From Sphingomonadaceae bacterium (GTDB lineage Bacteria > Pseudomonadota > Alphaproteobacteria > Sphingomonadales > Sphingomonadaceae): a stretch of 28,464 nucleotides of DNA. The notes under the pieces were generated by a model, which worked only from the letters and a program-made list of their open reading frames with translations, was not told the DNA's origin and did not search any database. Location of the stretch: assembly GCA_014380205.1 (NCBI GenBank), contig JACMKH010000486.1, positions 1 through 28,464 of the forward strand. The letters run 5' to 3'. Positions within the stretch are counted from its first letter, which is position 1. Every line of letters begins with the position of its first letter. This document shows, piece after piece, positions 15,466-23,935 of this stretch. The translations under genes were made by a program, and so were the position numbers.

Positions 15466-16035
15466 ATGGTGGGTTCGCGAAGCGATCGACAATGTCCGGA
15501 TGACCTTCTTGAAGCGGCCTTGCTTCGCGCGCGTACGAGTGAGGTTGATGCTCTCGAAGGCGCTGCCGCTCTGTTGCGCGACTTTGACGCCGATGCCCGG
15601 CTGCACTTCCTTCACGGCTCGCTATTGGCCGGCGAACGACGCTATACCGAAGCCGCCGATGCGATGGCGCGCGCCGTCGAACTGGCGCCGGACAACCCCA
15701 TCATGCGTTTTCAACATGGCTTTCTGGAACTGTCGTCGGGCCATGCGGAACGCGCCGATCAGATCTGGCAACCGCTCAGCAGCCTTGAGGACGGCCACCC
15801 TCTTCGACTTTTTGCGGAAGGGCTTCGCCATCTTGTTCGAGACGAATTTGCCGAAGCTGCCGCGCTGCTCGAGCGCGGGATCACCCGCAACGTCGAAAAC
15901 GCACCGCTCAATGACGATATGAGGCTGATCCTGACCGAAATCGGTGGGGCCGACGTTCGAGAGTCGGCCAAGACGCCAAGCTCCTCGGTTCAGGCGCTGC
16001 TCCAGCAATATGCTACGCGCGCAACACGGCACTAG
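15466..16035 (+). CDS. TPR-repeat protein
   Basis: A 189-residue soluble protein starting at an ATG preceded by TAGGAGA. From about residue 43 to 150 it contains three or four TPR-like helical pairs (ARLHFLHGSLLAGERRYTEA, then AVELAPDNP, FQHGFLELSSGHAERA, RHLVRDEFAEAAALLERG). No signal peptide or membrane segment. It sits between the sigma region 4 gene and a small helical protein, all on one strand with short gaps. TPR proteins of this size can be secretion chaperones of the LcrH/SycD kind; with a FliA-like partner that is a tempting but unproven idea. Confidence 0.75.
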   Translation: MVGSRSDRQCPDDLLEAALLRARTSEVDALEGAAALLRDFDADARLHFLHGSLLAGERRYTEAADAMARAVELAPDNPIMRFQHGFLELSSGHAERADQIWQPLSSLEDGHPLRLFAEGLRHLVRDEFAEAAALLERGITRNVENAPLNDDMRLILTEIGGADVRESAKTPSSSVQALLQQYATRATRH

Positions 16036-16059
16036 CGCTTAGGAAGGAGGGGCGGGAAA

Positions 16060-16413
16060 ATGGCGATGGACCCGGTTTCCTCGGCCGATCGGCTAGTTGT
16101 CATTCTGCGCCAGCGGTTACAGGAGCGCGCGAAGGCATCGGAAGGCGGGCGGGCGGCCGATAAGGGCCGGCTGTCGGCACGCACCAGCGATGGCGTGCGC
16201 GGCATCCATGCTCTTGCCGCCGCCGAGGGTGCGAGCGAACGCCAGCTGCGCCGCCGCTTTCTGCAAAACATCCTCGCCGACGAATTCGGCGCCGAGCTTA
16301 TCAACGAGGCGCAATTCCAGCAGGTGGTCGAGCGTGTCTGCGACACCATCGATGGCGATCCCCGCGCGTCGGCCATGCTCTCGCGCGTAATCGCGGGGCT
16401 CAGCGCGAGCTGA
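16060..16413 (+). CDS. Small helical protein of unknown function
   Basis: A 117-residue protein with an excellent ribosome-binding site (AAGGAGG) upstream of ATG. It is predicted mostly helical: an N-terminal amphipathic stretch, an alanine-rich middle, and a conserved-looking C-terminal part LRRRFLQNILADEFG followed by FQQVVERVCDTIDGD. No export signal or membrane segment and no family I can name. Third gene of the sigma region 4 / TPR transcript. Its last 14 bases overlap the 3' end of the convergent TPR gene. Confidence 0.65.
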   Translation: MAMDPVSSADRLVVILRQRLQERAKASEGGRAADKGRLSARTSDGVRGIHALAAAEGASERQLRRRFLQNILADEFGAELINEAQFQQVVERVCDTIDGDPRASAMLSRVIAGLSAS

Positions 16414-17539
16414 ACGAAATACCGCCGAGCGCCATGACGCCAAGCACGTCACCGATGCTCTTGCCTCCTGGTCCCGCGGGCGCCGCAAGCGCCGCGGTGA
16501 GCAGCTCGTTTGCCTGCTCCGCGTTGCCGCGGGCTTGAAGAATGAGGATCCTCGCTAGCGCGCCGCCGAACGACGCGCGGTCCAGGCGTAGCGCCCTTTC
16601 GGCGCCGCGCTCAGCTGCGGTCGCATCGCCATCGAGCAGATCGAGCACGGCGAGCCCACCGTGGCTTTCGGCGAAACTGCCGTCGATCGCCATCGCCCGA
16701 TCGAAGCAATCGCGGCTCTTGGAGAAATTTCGGTTGATCAGATTAAGCCAACCCGCCGCCACCCACGACCCGACGTGAGTTCCAAAGCATTCTGCCCCGC
16801 GTTGGATTGCCGCGAGCGCGTCCTCCGTGTCGCCTTGCGCCAGAAGACCGACGCCTCGGCCCAGCAGGGCTCGCGCGTCGTCGGGCCGCGCGGCCAATGC
16901 CTTGTCGAACTCGACCAGCGCCTCGGCGCCGCGATCCTTGGAAAGCAGCAGCATGCCGCGAGCCGATATGCCTTGCACGGTTTCGCCGGCGCGCGCCGCA
17001 TATGCTTCAGCAAGTTCGGCTCGCTCCGCATCGAGCGCGACTTGGGCAAGCGCCCCAAACAGCGCCGCGTGATCGGGAAAGCGCTCGACGTAGATCGCGC
17101 CTGCCCGCAGTGCCTCGTCAAGCGTGCCAAGATGATGGAACGCCTCGATCCGGAGTGTTGCGGCCTGCGCATGCGTGAGCGCAGCCTCTTCGGTCAGCAG
17201 GCCAAGCGCTGCTTCGTAGTCGCCTTCAAGCGCGTAGCACCAGGCGCGGTTGAATCGCAGGCCGGAGTCGTCCTGTCCCATTCCGATCAGTTCGTCGAAC
17301 TGCGCGGCCGCGCCTTCGGCATCGCCTGAGCGCAATGCAACGAGGCCGGCGAGATTGGTCAGGGGCGGTGGGAGCGGCGCGAGCGTCCGATACCGGTCAA
17401 TGAGTGTCGCGGTCAGCTCAAGCGCGGATTCTTCATAAGAGCGCTCGATCGTCTCTGCGAGGAGGACGGTATTACTCCCGTCGCGTTCGACGAAAGCCAA
17501 GAGTGCCGCGAGTTCGCCGCTAGGTTCGAAGTCCTGCAT
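16400..17539 (-). CDS. TPR-repeat protein (379 residues)
   Basis: A soluble protein made of about eight degenerate TPR units through its length, for example LAGLVALRSGDAEGAAAQFDE, NRAWCYALEGDYEAALGLL, LGRGVGLLAQGDTEDALAAI and LAVLDLLDGDATAAERGAER. No signal peptide, membrane segment or enzyme domain. GGAAGGACC lies before the ATG. It faces the sigma region 4 operon tail to tail with a 14-base overlap. Both strands of this locus encode TPR scaffolds, which suggests one functional module, although the opposite orientation means separate promoters. Confidence 0.8.
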   Translation of the reverse strand: MQDFEPSGELAALLAFVERDGSNTVLLAETIERSYEESALELTATLIDRYRTLAPLPPPLTNLAGLVALRSGDAEGAAAQFDELIGMGQDDSGLRFNRAWCYALEGDYEAALGLLTEEAALTHAQAATLRIEAFHHLGTLDEALRAGAIYVERFPDHAALFGALAQVALDAERAELAEAYAARAGETVQGISARGMLLLSKDRGAEALVEFDKALAARPDDARALLGRGVGLLAQGDTEDALAAIQRGAECFGTHVGSWVAAGWLNLINRNFSKSRDCFDRAMAIDGSFAESHGGLAVLDLLDGDATAAERGAERALRLDRASFGGALARILILQARGNAEQANELLTAALAAPAGPGGKSIGDVLGVMALGGISFSSR

Positions 17540-17564
17540 CGGAGGTCCTTCCCCGGATGCCGGG

Positions 17565-17593
17565 CTTCAGCGTTGCGTGGGCGTGCTTGTCAA
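17565..17593 (-). promoter_or_regulatory. Possible promoter of the 379-residue TPR gene
   Basis: TTGACA lies on the minus strand at 17593-17588. The best-spaced -10 candidate 17 bases further (CTGAAG) is weak. The gene starts 26 bases beyond. Confidence 0.25.
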
Positions 17594-17671
17594 GCTGTTT
17601 GGGTGGTTTTGGCGGTTTTGGGTAGTGTTTGAAAAAAAGTGCTAAACGTGGGGCGCGGAAGTCGGATTTAG

Positions 17672-20020
17672 GAGGGCTATACGCGCATCGAGTCCAACGG
17701 GACGACGCAGTGGACCGAGGCGATGAGCTACAACTACGACCTCGCCGGCCGACTCGAGGAGGAATTCGAGGGCAGGTGGCAGAGCGGCACCAACTGGCAA
17801 TATGGCGAGACCATTTTCTACCGCCACAATGCGCATGGCGAGATGACGGGCCGGGGGATGGCCGACGGCCCGACCTGGACCGCGGTCTATCAGGAGTTCT
17901 TCGACTACGACAAAGGCGGCGGGCTGTGGCGGACCAACAGCGGCGACGGCGCGCTCAAATTCTTCGTCTACGACAAGGCGGGCAACCGAACGCTGACGCT
18001 TGGCTCGGCGGGCGCGGATCTTGGCGCGTACAGCTCGATCGGCGGGATCACGGCGACGCTCAACACGGCGGGCGACACCTCGCTTGCCAGCGCGGTCACC
18101 ACGGTTACCCAATACGACAAGCGCGGGATGGCGACGGCGACGATCGAGCCCGACCGGTGGCTTTCGGCGGGCGGCTCGGCGGTGACGATCGAGCGCTCGA
18201 AGACTTACAACGCGTTCGGCGAGGTTGCCTCGGAGACCGATGCGCGCGGCTATACGACCGACTTCGAATACAACACGATGGGCCGGCTGACCAAGACGAT
18301 CCATCCGCTGGTCAGCGTCACCGCGGCGAACGGGGCGGTCAGCAACGTCCGGCCGGATGAAGCCTATCATTACGACATTTCGGGCCGGCTGGTCGCGGTC
18401 GAGGACGCCAACGGCAATGTCACGCGGCGCAGGCTGCTCGCGGGGACCGGGCACGGCGGCGAGGAAGCGCTGGTGACGGCGACGTTCAACGCCGACGACA
18501 CGGTCGATCGCACTTTCTACGACGTTTACGGCAACGCGCGGATTTTGCGCAACGGGCTCCACGACTCGTCGAGCACGACGGTCAACACGAGCTCGGACGA
18601 GCAGCGCGGCTACGACCGGCTGGGGCAGCTGACCTCGATCGCGCGGCGCGGCGGGCTGCTCACCGACTATTACGGCTACGACAGCCTGGGGCATCGCACG
18701 CTGCACTGGAACTCGCAGCTCGGCAGCACGGTCAAGGAGCGCACCGACTGGGACCGGCAGGGGCGCGTCGTCTCGATGACCGATTTCGGCGGCGACCAGA
18801 CCAAGACCGTCTACGACTGGAGCAGCGCGGTCGCGACCGGGGGGATGGGGACGTTCGGCGGATGGATCAAGACGGTGATCACGCCGGCCTCGATCGCCTC
18901 GACGGCGGTCGACGACACCATCGAGCATCTCGACTATTTCGGGCGGACGGTCGACCTGATCGACGCGGGCGGGCACGACTACGCCTTCACCTACGACGAC
19001 GCGGGCTGGCTCCAGCTGCGGACCAACGGCGCGGGCGAGGAGGTCGACTACGGCTATGTCAACACCGGGCGGCTGGTCTCGGTCGTCACCACATCGGACA
19101 ATGGCGACACCGATACCGTGGCGACGGCGAGCTACGCCTATGACCTCGACGGCAACCGCACGCTCGAGAAGCACCATGTCACGGGGCATTTCTGGAACTA
19201 CCAGACGGGCAGCGCGGCGACGGTCACGACCACCCATCAGAACGCGGTGGTGACGTGGAACGCGATGAACCGGATGGTGTCGTTCGACGACGACGGCGCA
19301 TCGGGCTCGACGCCGGTGGCGATCGACTGGAAGTACGACGCGGCGGGCAACATCCGGCGGATGACCTCGATCTTCCGCCAGCTCGACGCGCAGGGCGCGC
19401 CAAGCGCGACCTCGACGACGCAGGATTATTGGTACGCCTATGACGCGATGAACCGCTTCACGGTGACCAAGGGCGCGCTGGTCTCGAGCGAGATCGTCGC
19501 GGGGAGCTCGGGGCTCGAGATCACCTACGACGAGGCGGGGCGGCGCGAGAGCGTGCTTCGGCGCGACGTGTCGATGACCCAGAAGCTGTGGCGGTTCACG
19601 CGCGAGCACGACGGCCTTGTGAGCTGGTGGATGGACCAGGAGGCGATGGAGTGGCAGGGGGTGTGGGCCGAGGTCGACTATGCCTACACGGGCGACCGGC
19701 TCGAGACCTATCACTACCGCGCCGACGGCCAGCTCTACGAGGAGAGCAGGGGCGGGGCGGTGGTCTACAGCCGCGCCTCGACCTACAACGCCAAGTCGCA
19801 GGTCACCGAGGACGTGGTGACCAGCGTGGTCGGCGGCAACACCGACGTCGCGACGACCACCTATTATTTCAACGCGGCGGAGACCTCCTCGGGCTCGGGG
19901 ATGTGGGAGGGGGTCACCTCGGGGGGCGTCTATATGAACGGGGCGGTGACGAAGATCGTCACCGAGGTCGTGCGCAACGGCGTCGACTCGGCGGCGCCCG
20001 ACACGTCGAGCGTGACCAGG
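17672..20020 (+). pseudogene. Rhs/YD-repeat core relic, missing both ends
   Basis: The frame opens immediately after a TAG at 17669-17671 and is Rhs-like at once (EGYTRIESNG, then MSYNYDLAGRLEEEFEG), so there is no own start region, signal peptide or ribosome-binding site in view. YD-type units continue for nearly 780 residues (YDKAGNRTLT, YNTMGRLTKT, YDISGRLVAV, YDLDGNRTLE, YDAMNRFTV) with no internal stop. There is no Rhs core terminus (the GRFxxxDPIG block) and no toxin tip. Near 20020 the Rhs character ends abruptly, and the DNA becomes the antisense of an MT-A70 gene; the frame runs on to 20269 as nonsense. It differs clearly from the intact Rhs gene at 1120-5472 and lies on the opposite strand. 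The lack of stops suggests recent truncation. Confidence 0.8.
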
Positions 20021-20628
20021 CTCGGCTGGTGGCCGTCGTCGGCCTGGTTGCCCCATGCGGTCCAGCCGCGGCGCTTGCCGCGCGCGAACATTTCGAGGCG
20101 CGGGCCCCAGGAGCAATCCTCGATGATCTTGTACTGCTCGTCGGGCTTGCGGCTTTGCTCGCGCTTGCGGGTCTGCATCATGTTGACCTGGCTGCGGCCA
20201 GGGGCGAGCGTGCGGGCGTTGCGGCCGCGCACGCCGAACAGCAGCAGCTCGGTGACGTTGCGGAAATAGAAGCCGACGCCGCGCCCGTCCGATCCGCCGT
20301 CCTTGCGGATTTTGTGCCAGACGATGTTGGAGATGTAGCGGAAGCCCCACGCCTCCATCACCTCGAGCCCTTGCGGGAGCAGCGCGTTGGGAACCCAGAG
20401 GTAGAGATGCGCGGGATCGGCGGCGATCTCGGCGACGGGGAGCGCGGCGATGTCTTCGAGGGTCATCGTGTCGTAGCGCGAGAGGCGCTTGTGCTCGGGA
20501 GCGACCTTGCCGGTGCGGTTCTGGAACTGCCAGGGAGGGTCGGCGAGGATGGTGCCGAAGCGCTTGCCTCGAACGCTGCCGAGAAGGTCGATGCCAGCAT
20601 CGGAGTAAGTAGAGTCGGAGCAGAACAT
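19930..20628 (-). CDS. MT-A70 family adenine methyltransferase with altered C-terminus
   Basis: A 232-residue protein. The catalytic motif is LADPPWQF (DPPW at 30-33), with LYLWVPNALLPQGLEVM and FRNVTELLLFGVRG as the other conserved blocks, so it belongs to the MT-A70 group that N6-methylates adenine in DNA or RNA. Homology is convincing to about residue 203 (WGNQADDGHQPS). The last 28 or so residues (TLDVSGAAESTPLRT and beyond) are encoded by the antisense strand of the Rhs relic and look unrelated to the family. The native C-terminus was therefore probably replaced. The catalytic core is complete and may still work. The start ATG has no strong ribosome-binding site. No restriction enzyme gene is adjacent, but a GIY-YIG-like protein is encoded just upstream on the same strand. 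Confidence 0.82.
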   Translation of the reverse strand: MFCSDSTYSDAGIDLLGSVRGKRFGTILADPPWQFQNRTGKVAPEHKRLSRYDTMTLEDIAALPVAEIAADPAHLYLWVPNALLPQGLEVMEAWGFRYISNIVWHKIRKDGGSDGRGVGFYFRNVTELLLFGVRGRNARTLAPGRSQVNMMQTRKREQSRKPDEQYKIIEDCSWGPRLEMFARGKRRGWTAWGNQADDGHQPSLVTLDVSGAAESTPLRTTSVTIFVTAPFI

Positions 20629-20659
20629 ATGTAGACCATGGGTACGTTATGGCATTGCG

Positions 20660-21190
20660 TCAAGAGCGCAAAAGACCGAGAGCAGAGGCCAACGATGTCG
20701 ATCCGGCCGACTGCCGACCTCGCTTCCTTTTGCCAAACAAACCTTCGACTGCTATCCCCTCAGCCGATTTCATTTTACTTGTGTTGATTAGCCTGTGGCC
20801 AGCGGCCTTAGCGTGCATAATCAAGAGGGTTTCTAGCAGAAAAGATTGACGCTCAATTCGAGAATCCCACGAGAACCCCTTTCTGGCTGGAGTTCTTTTT
20901 GCTATTAACCAGATTTTGATTGCGCGATTCCTCATTTCAGAAATAACATCCCATACAAGTTCCACATTTCTCTGAGAGAACGCTTCTGCTTCGAACCCCT
21001 GCCAATGCGTCATCCCAATGTAGCAGATGCTGTCTTTGGTACGATTTGTTGTAGCGATGATGTAGACCCCTGCCGCGTCGCTCAGTCCGGGATAACGGCG
21101 AGTCTGCTCGCGAAATAGCTGCTTCCAAGTGAGGGAGCTGTGTTTATCGAGTTCGAACGGACCGTGCATTGTCCAAGCTCTAGCAACCAT
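20660..21190 (-). CDS. GIY-YIG-like nuclease domain protein
   Basis: A 176-residue protein with the spacing of a GIY-YIG domain: AAGVYIIATT (GVY at 41-43), ICYIGMTH (YIG at 57-59), then arginines, ETLLIMHAK (Glu120) and HRLINTSK (Asn136), which sit where the family keeps its catalytic Glu and Asn. The N-terminus (PFELDKHSSLTWKQLF) and the basic C-terminal end (GKRKRGRQ) may bind nucleic acid. Start ATG has AGGA about seven bases upstream; a second ATG seven codons later is possible. The gene is far less GC-rich than the chromosome. It is followed by the MT-A70 gene and preceded by a membrane/DUF2442 protein on the same strand. Assignment is by motif only. Confidence 0.6.
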   Translation of the reverse strand: MVARAWTMHGPFELDKHSSLTWKQLFREQTRRYPGLSDAAGVYIIATTNRTKDSICYIGMTHWQGFEAEAFSQRNVELVWDVISEMRNRAIKIWLIAKRTPARKGFSWDSRIERQSFLLETLLIMHAKAAGHRLINTSKMKSAEGIAVEGLFGKRKRGRQSAGSTSLASALGLLRS

Positions 21191-21219
21191 CCCATGATCC
21201 TAAGTCATACTCGCAGGTT

Positions 21220-21975
21220 TTACGCTCGCCTCGAGTGATGCCGCTGCTTCTGGGGGAACTGCGTCTGGGCACGCCTCCCGGCCAACAAGCCGGCGATCGA
21301 GATGTCCTCGTCGAGCTTTTCCCAGTGTAGGCCATTCGCACTGATGCTGACCTCGCTGCGATCCTCGGGCGAGCCCTTGTGGAGGCGGGGAAACCAGGCA
21401 AGCGGAATGCCGAGAGTACGGCCGTCTTTGAGTTCGACCCGCATCTGGTCGTCATCGAAGCGAACATCGATTGCACTGACCGAGGGCACCGCATCGTTTG
21501 CACCGCGAAGCTGGGATACCCTGCCGAGTTCCAGACACGGGTGCTCCCGGCAAAACCATCTAATATTCTCAAACGTGCTCTCGTCCGTTATAAGCGCTCC
21601 AAACAAAGTCTTGAAGCTCGAATCTCGCTGCATGTTTGGCAAGACTTCGCTCAAATGTTCATAGAGAGTCCTAGAGGCACGTGTGGAGAAAACTCTATCG
21701 CGAAACAAGGAGCAGGCCATTTCATAGTAACTTATAAGCTGGCCAAATTCGAATCGTCTCTTTTCTTCCGTGTCCGCCGCGCGAAACCGAACCCAATGCA
21801 CATCCAGCCGTTCCCAAATTGCCAAGACGCTCGCGATATCACGAGACACGTTTTGAGCGCGCAAAGCGGATGCGGCTTGTTTAAGCTGCAACACGACAAA
21901 GCCGGCTACACCGAGAGCGATCAAGGTCGAACCAAGCGAGGTCCAGGCCTGAAGCTGATCAACCCAAGTTATCAC
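21220..21975 (-). CDS. Membrane protein fused to a DUF2442-like domain
   Basis: A 251-residue protein starting with GTG ten bases after the proline-rich gene. Residues 11-33 are one transmembrane helix (LGSTLIALGVAGFVVLQL); residues 40-145 are helical and charged and resemble DUF4760-type single-pass proteins (IASVLAIWERLD, LISYYEMACSLF). Residues about 165-234 match the DUF2442 pattern: VRFDDDQMRVELKDGRTL, PLAWFPRLHKGSPEDR, GLHWEKLDEDISIAGLLAG. DUF2442 proteins are usually small, free-standing and often near toxin-antitoxin-like genes; fusion to a membrane-anchored domain is not one I know. Function unknown. Composition is lower in GC than the flanking nrd genes. Confidence 0.65.
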   Translation of the reverse strand: MITWVDQLQAWTSLGSTLIALGVAGFVVLQLKQAASALRAQNVSRDIASVLAIWERLDVHWVRFRAADTEEKRRFEFGQLISYYEMACSLFRDRVFSTRASRTLYEHLSEVLPNMQRDSSFKTLFGALITDESTFENIRWFCREHPCLELGRVSQLRGANDAVPSVSAIDVRFDDDQMRVELKDGRTLGIPLAWFPRLHKGSPEDRSEVSISANGLHWEKLDEDISIAGLLAGRRAQTQFPQKQRHHSRRA

Positions 21976-21984
21976 TTGTTAGCC

Positions 21985-22188
21985 CTAACCCTTCGACGGC
22001 GGCGGGGGCGGCGCAGGGGAGGGAGCGGGTGGTGGCGGCACGAGATGCTGAGTTGGCGCTGTCGAGCCCGGTTCGGGCGTACCTGGCGAGATCAGATGCA
22101 TCGTCGGAACCGATCGTTCCTCCAACAAGTGCCGAGTCGCTGCCGCAAACCAAACGGTCCCGTCCTCCTTCACGGCTTTATCTGTCAT
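21985..22188 (-). CDS. Small proline-rich protein
   Basis: A 67-residue frame beginning MTDKAVKEDGTVWFAAATRHL and ending in a proline/alanine-rich tail (PPPPAPSPAPPPPP). No signal peptide or membrane helix. It is the first frame after nrdB on this strand and abuts the membrane/DUF2442 gene by nine bases. The ribosome-binding site is weak (GGAGTAGG, rather distant). The ordered N-terminal half and position in a cassette support it as a gene, but a chance frame remains possible. Confidence 0.45.
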   Translation of the reverse strand: MTDKAVKEDGTVWFAAATRHLLEERSVPTMHLISPGTPEPGSTAPTQHLVPPPPAPSPAPPPPPSKG

Positions 22189-22272
22189 TTTTTGCCTACT
22201 CCGCTGCCATCCTTACTTCCAAGGACGCACGCCACTCATCCGTCGCGACTCGCCGAAATGCGTACCCATTTC

Positions 22273-22287
22273 GTTCATAGCATGTTC
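22273..22287. promoter_or_regulatory. LexA-like SOS box upstream of the GIY-YIG/MT-A70 cassette
   Basis: GTTCATAGCATGTTC on the plus strand is an exact GTTC-N7-GTTC match. It lies in the 115-base gap between nrdB and the proline-rich gene, about 85 bases before the first start codon of the cassette. Confidence 0.45.
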
Positions 22288-22303
22288 CGCGACGAAGAAC
22301 AAA

Positions 22304-23371
22304 CTACTCCGCCGCCATCCCCGCCTGCCTGAACATATCCCCCTCGCCGCCGTCGCCCTCGTCCGCGCCCGCCGCCGCGTCGTCGTTGGCCTTGGCCTTC
22401 TTCCTCTCGTCGAAGCTCGACCAAACGTCGTTCCAGTTGCCGCGCGTCGCGGCCTTCGAATATTCGGTCGCGCGGGTCTCGAAGAAATTGGCGTGCTCGA
22501 CGCCGTTCAAGAGCGGGGCGAGCCAGGGGAGGGGGTGGTCCTCGATCATGTAGATCGGCTGGAAGCCGAGCTGGCCGAGGCGCCAGTCGGCGATGTAGCG
22601 GATGTAGCGCTTGATCTCCCTGGCGGTCATGCCGGGGACGGGGCCCATCCCGAACGCCAGATCGATGAACGCATCCTCGAGCCGCACGGTCTTCTGGCAG
22701 CAATCGATGATGTCCTCCTTGACCGCGCGGGTGAGGCATTGGCGCTCGGCGCAGAAGGCGTGGAACAGCTTGGTGATCCCCTCGCAGTGGAGGCTCTCGT
22801 CGCGGACGGACCAAGAGACGATCTGGCCCATGCCCTTCATCTTGTTGAAGCGCGGGAAGTTCATCAGCATCGCGAAGCTCGCGAACAGCTGGAGGCCCTC
22901 GGTGAAGCCGCCGAACATGGCGAGGGTGCGCGCGATGTCGGCATCCGAATCGACGCCGAACTGCTGGAGATAGTCGTGCTTGTCGCGCATCTCGGCATAA
23001 TCGAGGAAGGCGGCGTATTCGCTCTCGGGCATGCCGATGGTGTCGAGCAGGTGGCTGTAGGCGGCGATGTGGACCGTCTCCATGTTGGAGAAGGCGGTCA
23101 GCATCATCTTGATCTCGACGGGCTTGAACACGCGGCCGTATTTGTCGTGGTAGCAGTCCTGCACCTCGATGTCGGCCTGGGTGAAGAAGCGGAAAATCTG
23201 GGTGAGCAGCCCGCGCTCATGCTCGGTGAGCTTTTGCGCCCAGTCGCGGCAGTCCTCGCCCAAGGGCACCTCCTCGGGCATCCAGTGGATCTGCTGCTGG
23301 CGCTTCCAGAAATCGTACGCCCAGGGATATTCGAAGGGCTTGTAGGTCTTGCGGGCTTCGAGAAGGGGCAT
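22304..23371 (-). CDS. nrdB: Class Ia ribonucleotide reductase, beta subunit
   Basis: A 355-residue NrdB protein that houses the di-iron tyrosyl radical. Iron ligands and the radical Tyr are visible: METVHIAAYSHLL gives Glu98, His101 and, four residues on, Tyr105; FTEGLQLF gives Glu158; RDESLHCEG gives Glu192 and His195. The Tyr at +4 marks class Ia rather than the tyrosine-less class Ic. The acidic C-terminus ending GDMFRQAGMAAE would dock to NrdA. The start chosen is the ATG of MPLLEARKTY, with GGAG six bases before it; upstream in-frame codons lack protein character. It lies downstream of nrdA on the same strand, separated by three small genes. Confidence 0.95.
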   Translation of the reverse strand: MPLLEARKTYKPFEYPWAYDFWKRQQQIHWMPEEVPLGEDCRDWAQKLTEHERGLLTQIFRFFTQADIEVQDCYHDKYGRVFKPVEIKMMLTAFSNMETVHIAAYSHLLDTIGMPESEYAAFLDYAEMRDKHDYLQQFGVDSDADIARTLAMFGGFTEGLQLFASFAMLMNFPRFNKMKGMGQIVSWSVRDESLHCEGITKLFHAFCAERQCLTRAVKEDIIDCCQKTVRLEDAFIDLAFGMGPVPGMTAREIKRYIRYIADWRLGQLGFQPIYMIEDHPLPWLAPLLNGVEHANFFETRATEYSKAATRGNWNDVWSSFDERKKAKANDDAAAGADEGDGGEGDMFRQAGMAAE

Positions 23372-23399
23372 GGAGGGCTCCGTTGGAAAGAGGTGACGA

Positions 23400-23579
23400 T
23401 CAGGTCGTGAAAAGACGGTGGAAGCCGAGGCCGAGCAATACGAGGCCGACGACGAAGGCGACGCTCGCGAGGGGAACCAGGATGCGGGCGCGATCGGGCG
23501 CTTTCTTCGCGCGAGTGAACAGCAAGGAGGCTGCGAGAAAGAACAAAGCGGCGGGAAGGACAAAGATTCCGGTGCTCAT
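23400..23579 (-). CDS. Small two-helix membrane protein between nrdA and nrdB
   Basis: A 59-residue protein: MSTGIFVLPAALFFLAASLL forms the first membrane helix, a short basic loop (TRAKKAPDRAR) follows, then a second helix (VAFVVGLVLLGLGF) and the short end HRLFTT. AAGGA lies six bases before the ATG and the gene ends 28 bases before the nrdB start, so it is very likely translated from the nrd transcript. The positive loop between two helices predicts both termini in the periplasm. No family recognised. Confidence 0.65.
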   Translation of the reverse strand: MSTGIFVLPAALFFLAASLLFTRAKKAPDRARILVPLASVAFVVGLVLLGLGFHRLFTT

Positions 23580-23647
23580 GGCCAGTCCTTGATGGGTGAA
23601 GAGGGGGAACGCATCACATCACCTCGAAATAGTGCAGCCAGTTGCCG

Positions 23648-23935
23648 TCACCGCCGCACCACGCGATCGCGATACACCACGTGGCTCTTGCGCGCGCCGA
23701 CGCCGATGAAGACCACGCCGATGAAATAGCCGAAATCGTACCAGCCGCCGTTGTTAGGCACCGCGTAGACCGCGACCTCGTCCATGAACAGCGACAGCAG
23801 CCAGGCGACCGGGAAGATGAAGCCGTGCCACAGGCCGAGCAGGAACCCCGGCGCCTCGGCTGCGACGCCGGCAGGAAGCTGGCGTGCGCAGGCGGCGAGG
23901 AGGAGGAGCGGGGATAGGGCGAGGAGGCGGGTCAC
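23648..23935 (-). CDS. Small membrane lipoprotein candidate in the nrd locus
   Basis: A 95-residue protein beginning with GTG inside the stop of the previous gene (GTGA overlap). The N-terminus RLLALSPLLLLAAC is a lipoprotein signal with a LAAC lipobox (Cys16). Two later hydrophobic segments (LLGLWHGFIFPVAWLLSLFM and FGYFIGVVFIGVGA) suggest further membrane contact, which is unusual for a plain lipoprotein. The C-terminus is basic (YRDRVVRR). Unknown function; conserved placement beside RNR genes is something I recall for sphingomonads but cannot verify here. Confidence 0.65.
   Translation of the reverse strand: MTRLLALSPLLLLAACARQLPAGVAAEAPGFLLGLWHGFIFPVAWLLSLFMDEVAVYAVPNNGGWYDFGYFIGVVFIGVGARKSHVVYRDRVVRR

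Noticed and set aside
17672..20020. Second Rhs as an active toxin
   Set aside because: No signal peptide or start, no core terminus and no toxin domain.
17642..20350. 902-codon minus-strand frame
   Set aside because: Antisense of the Rhs relic; low-complexity basic product.
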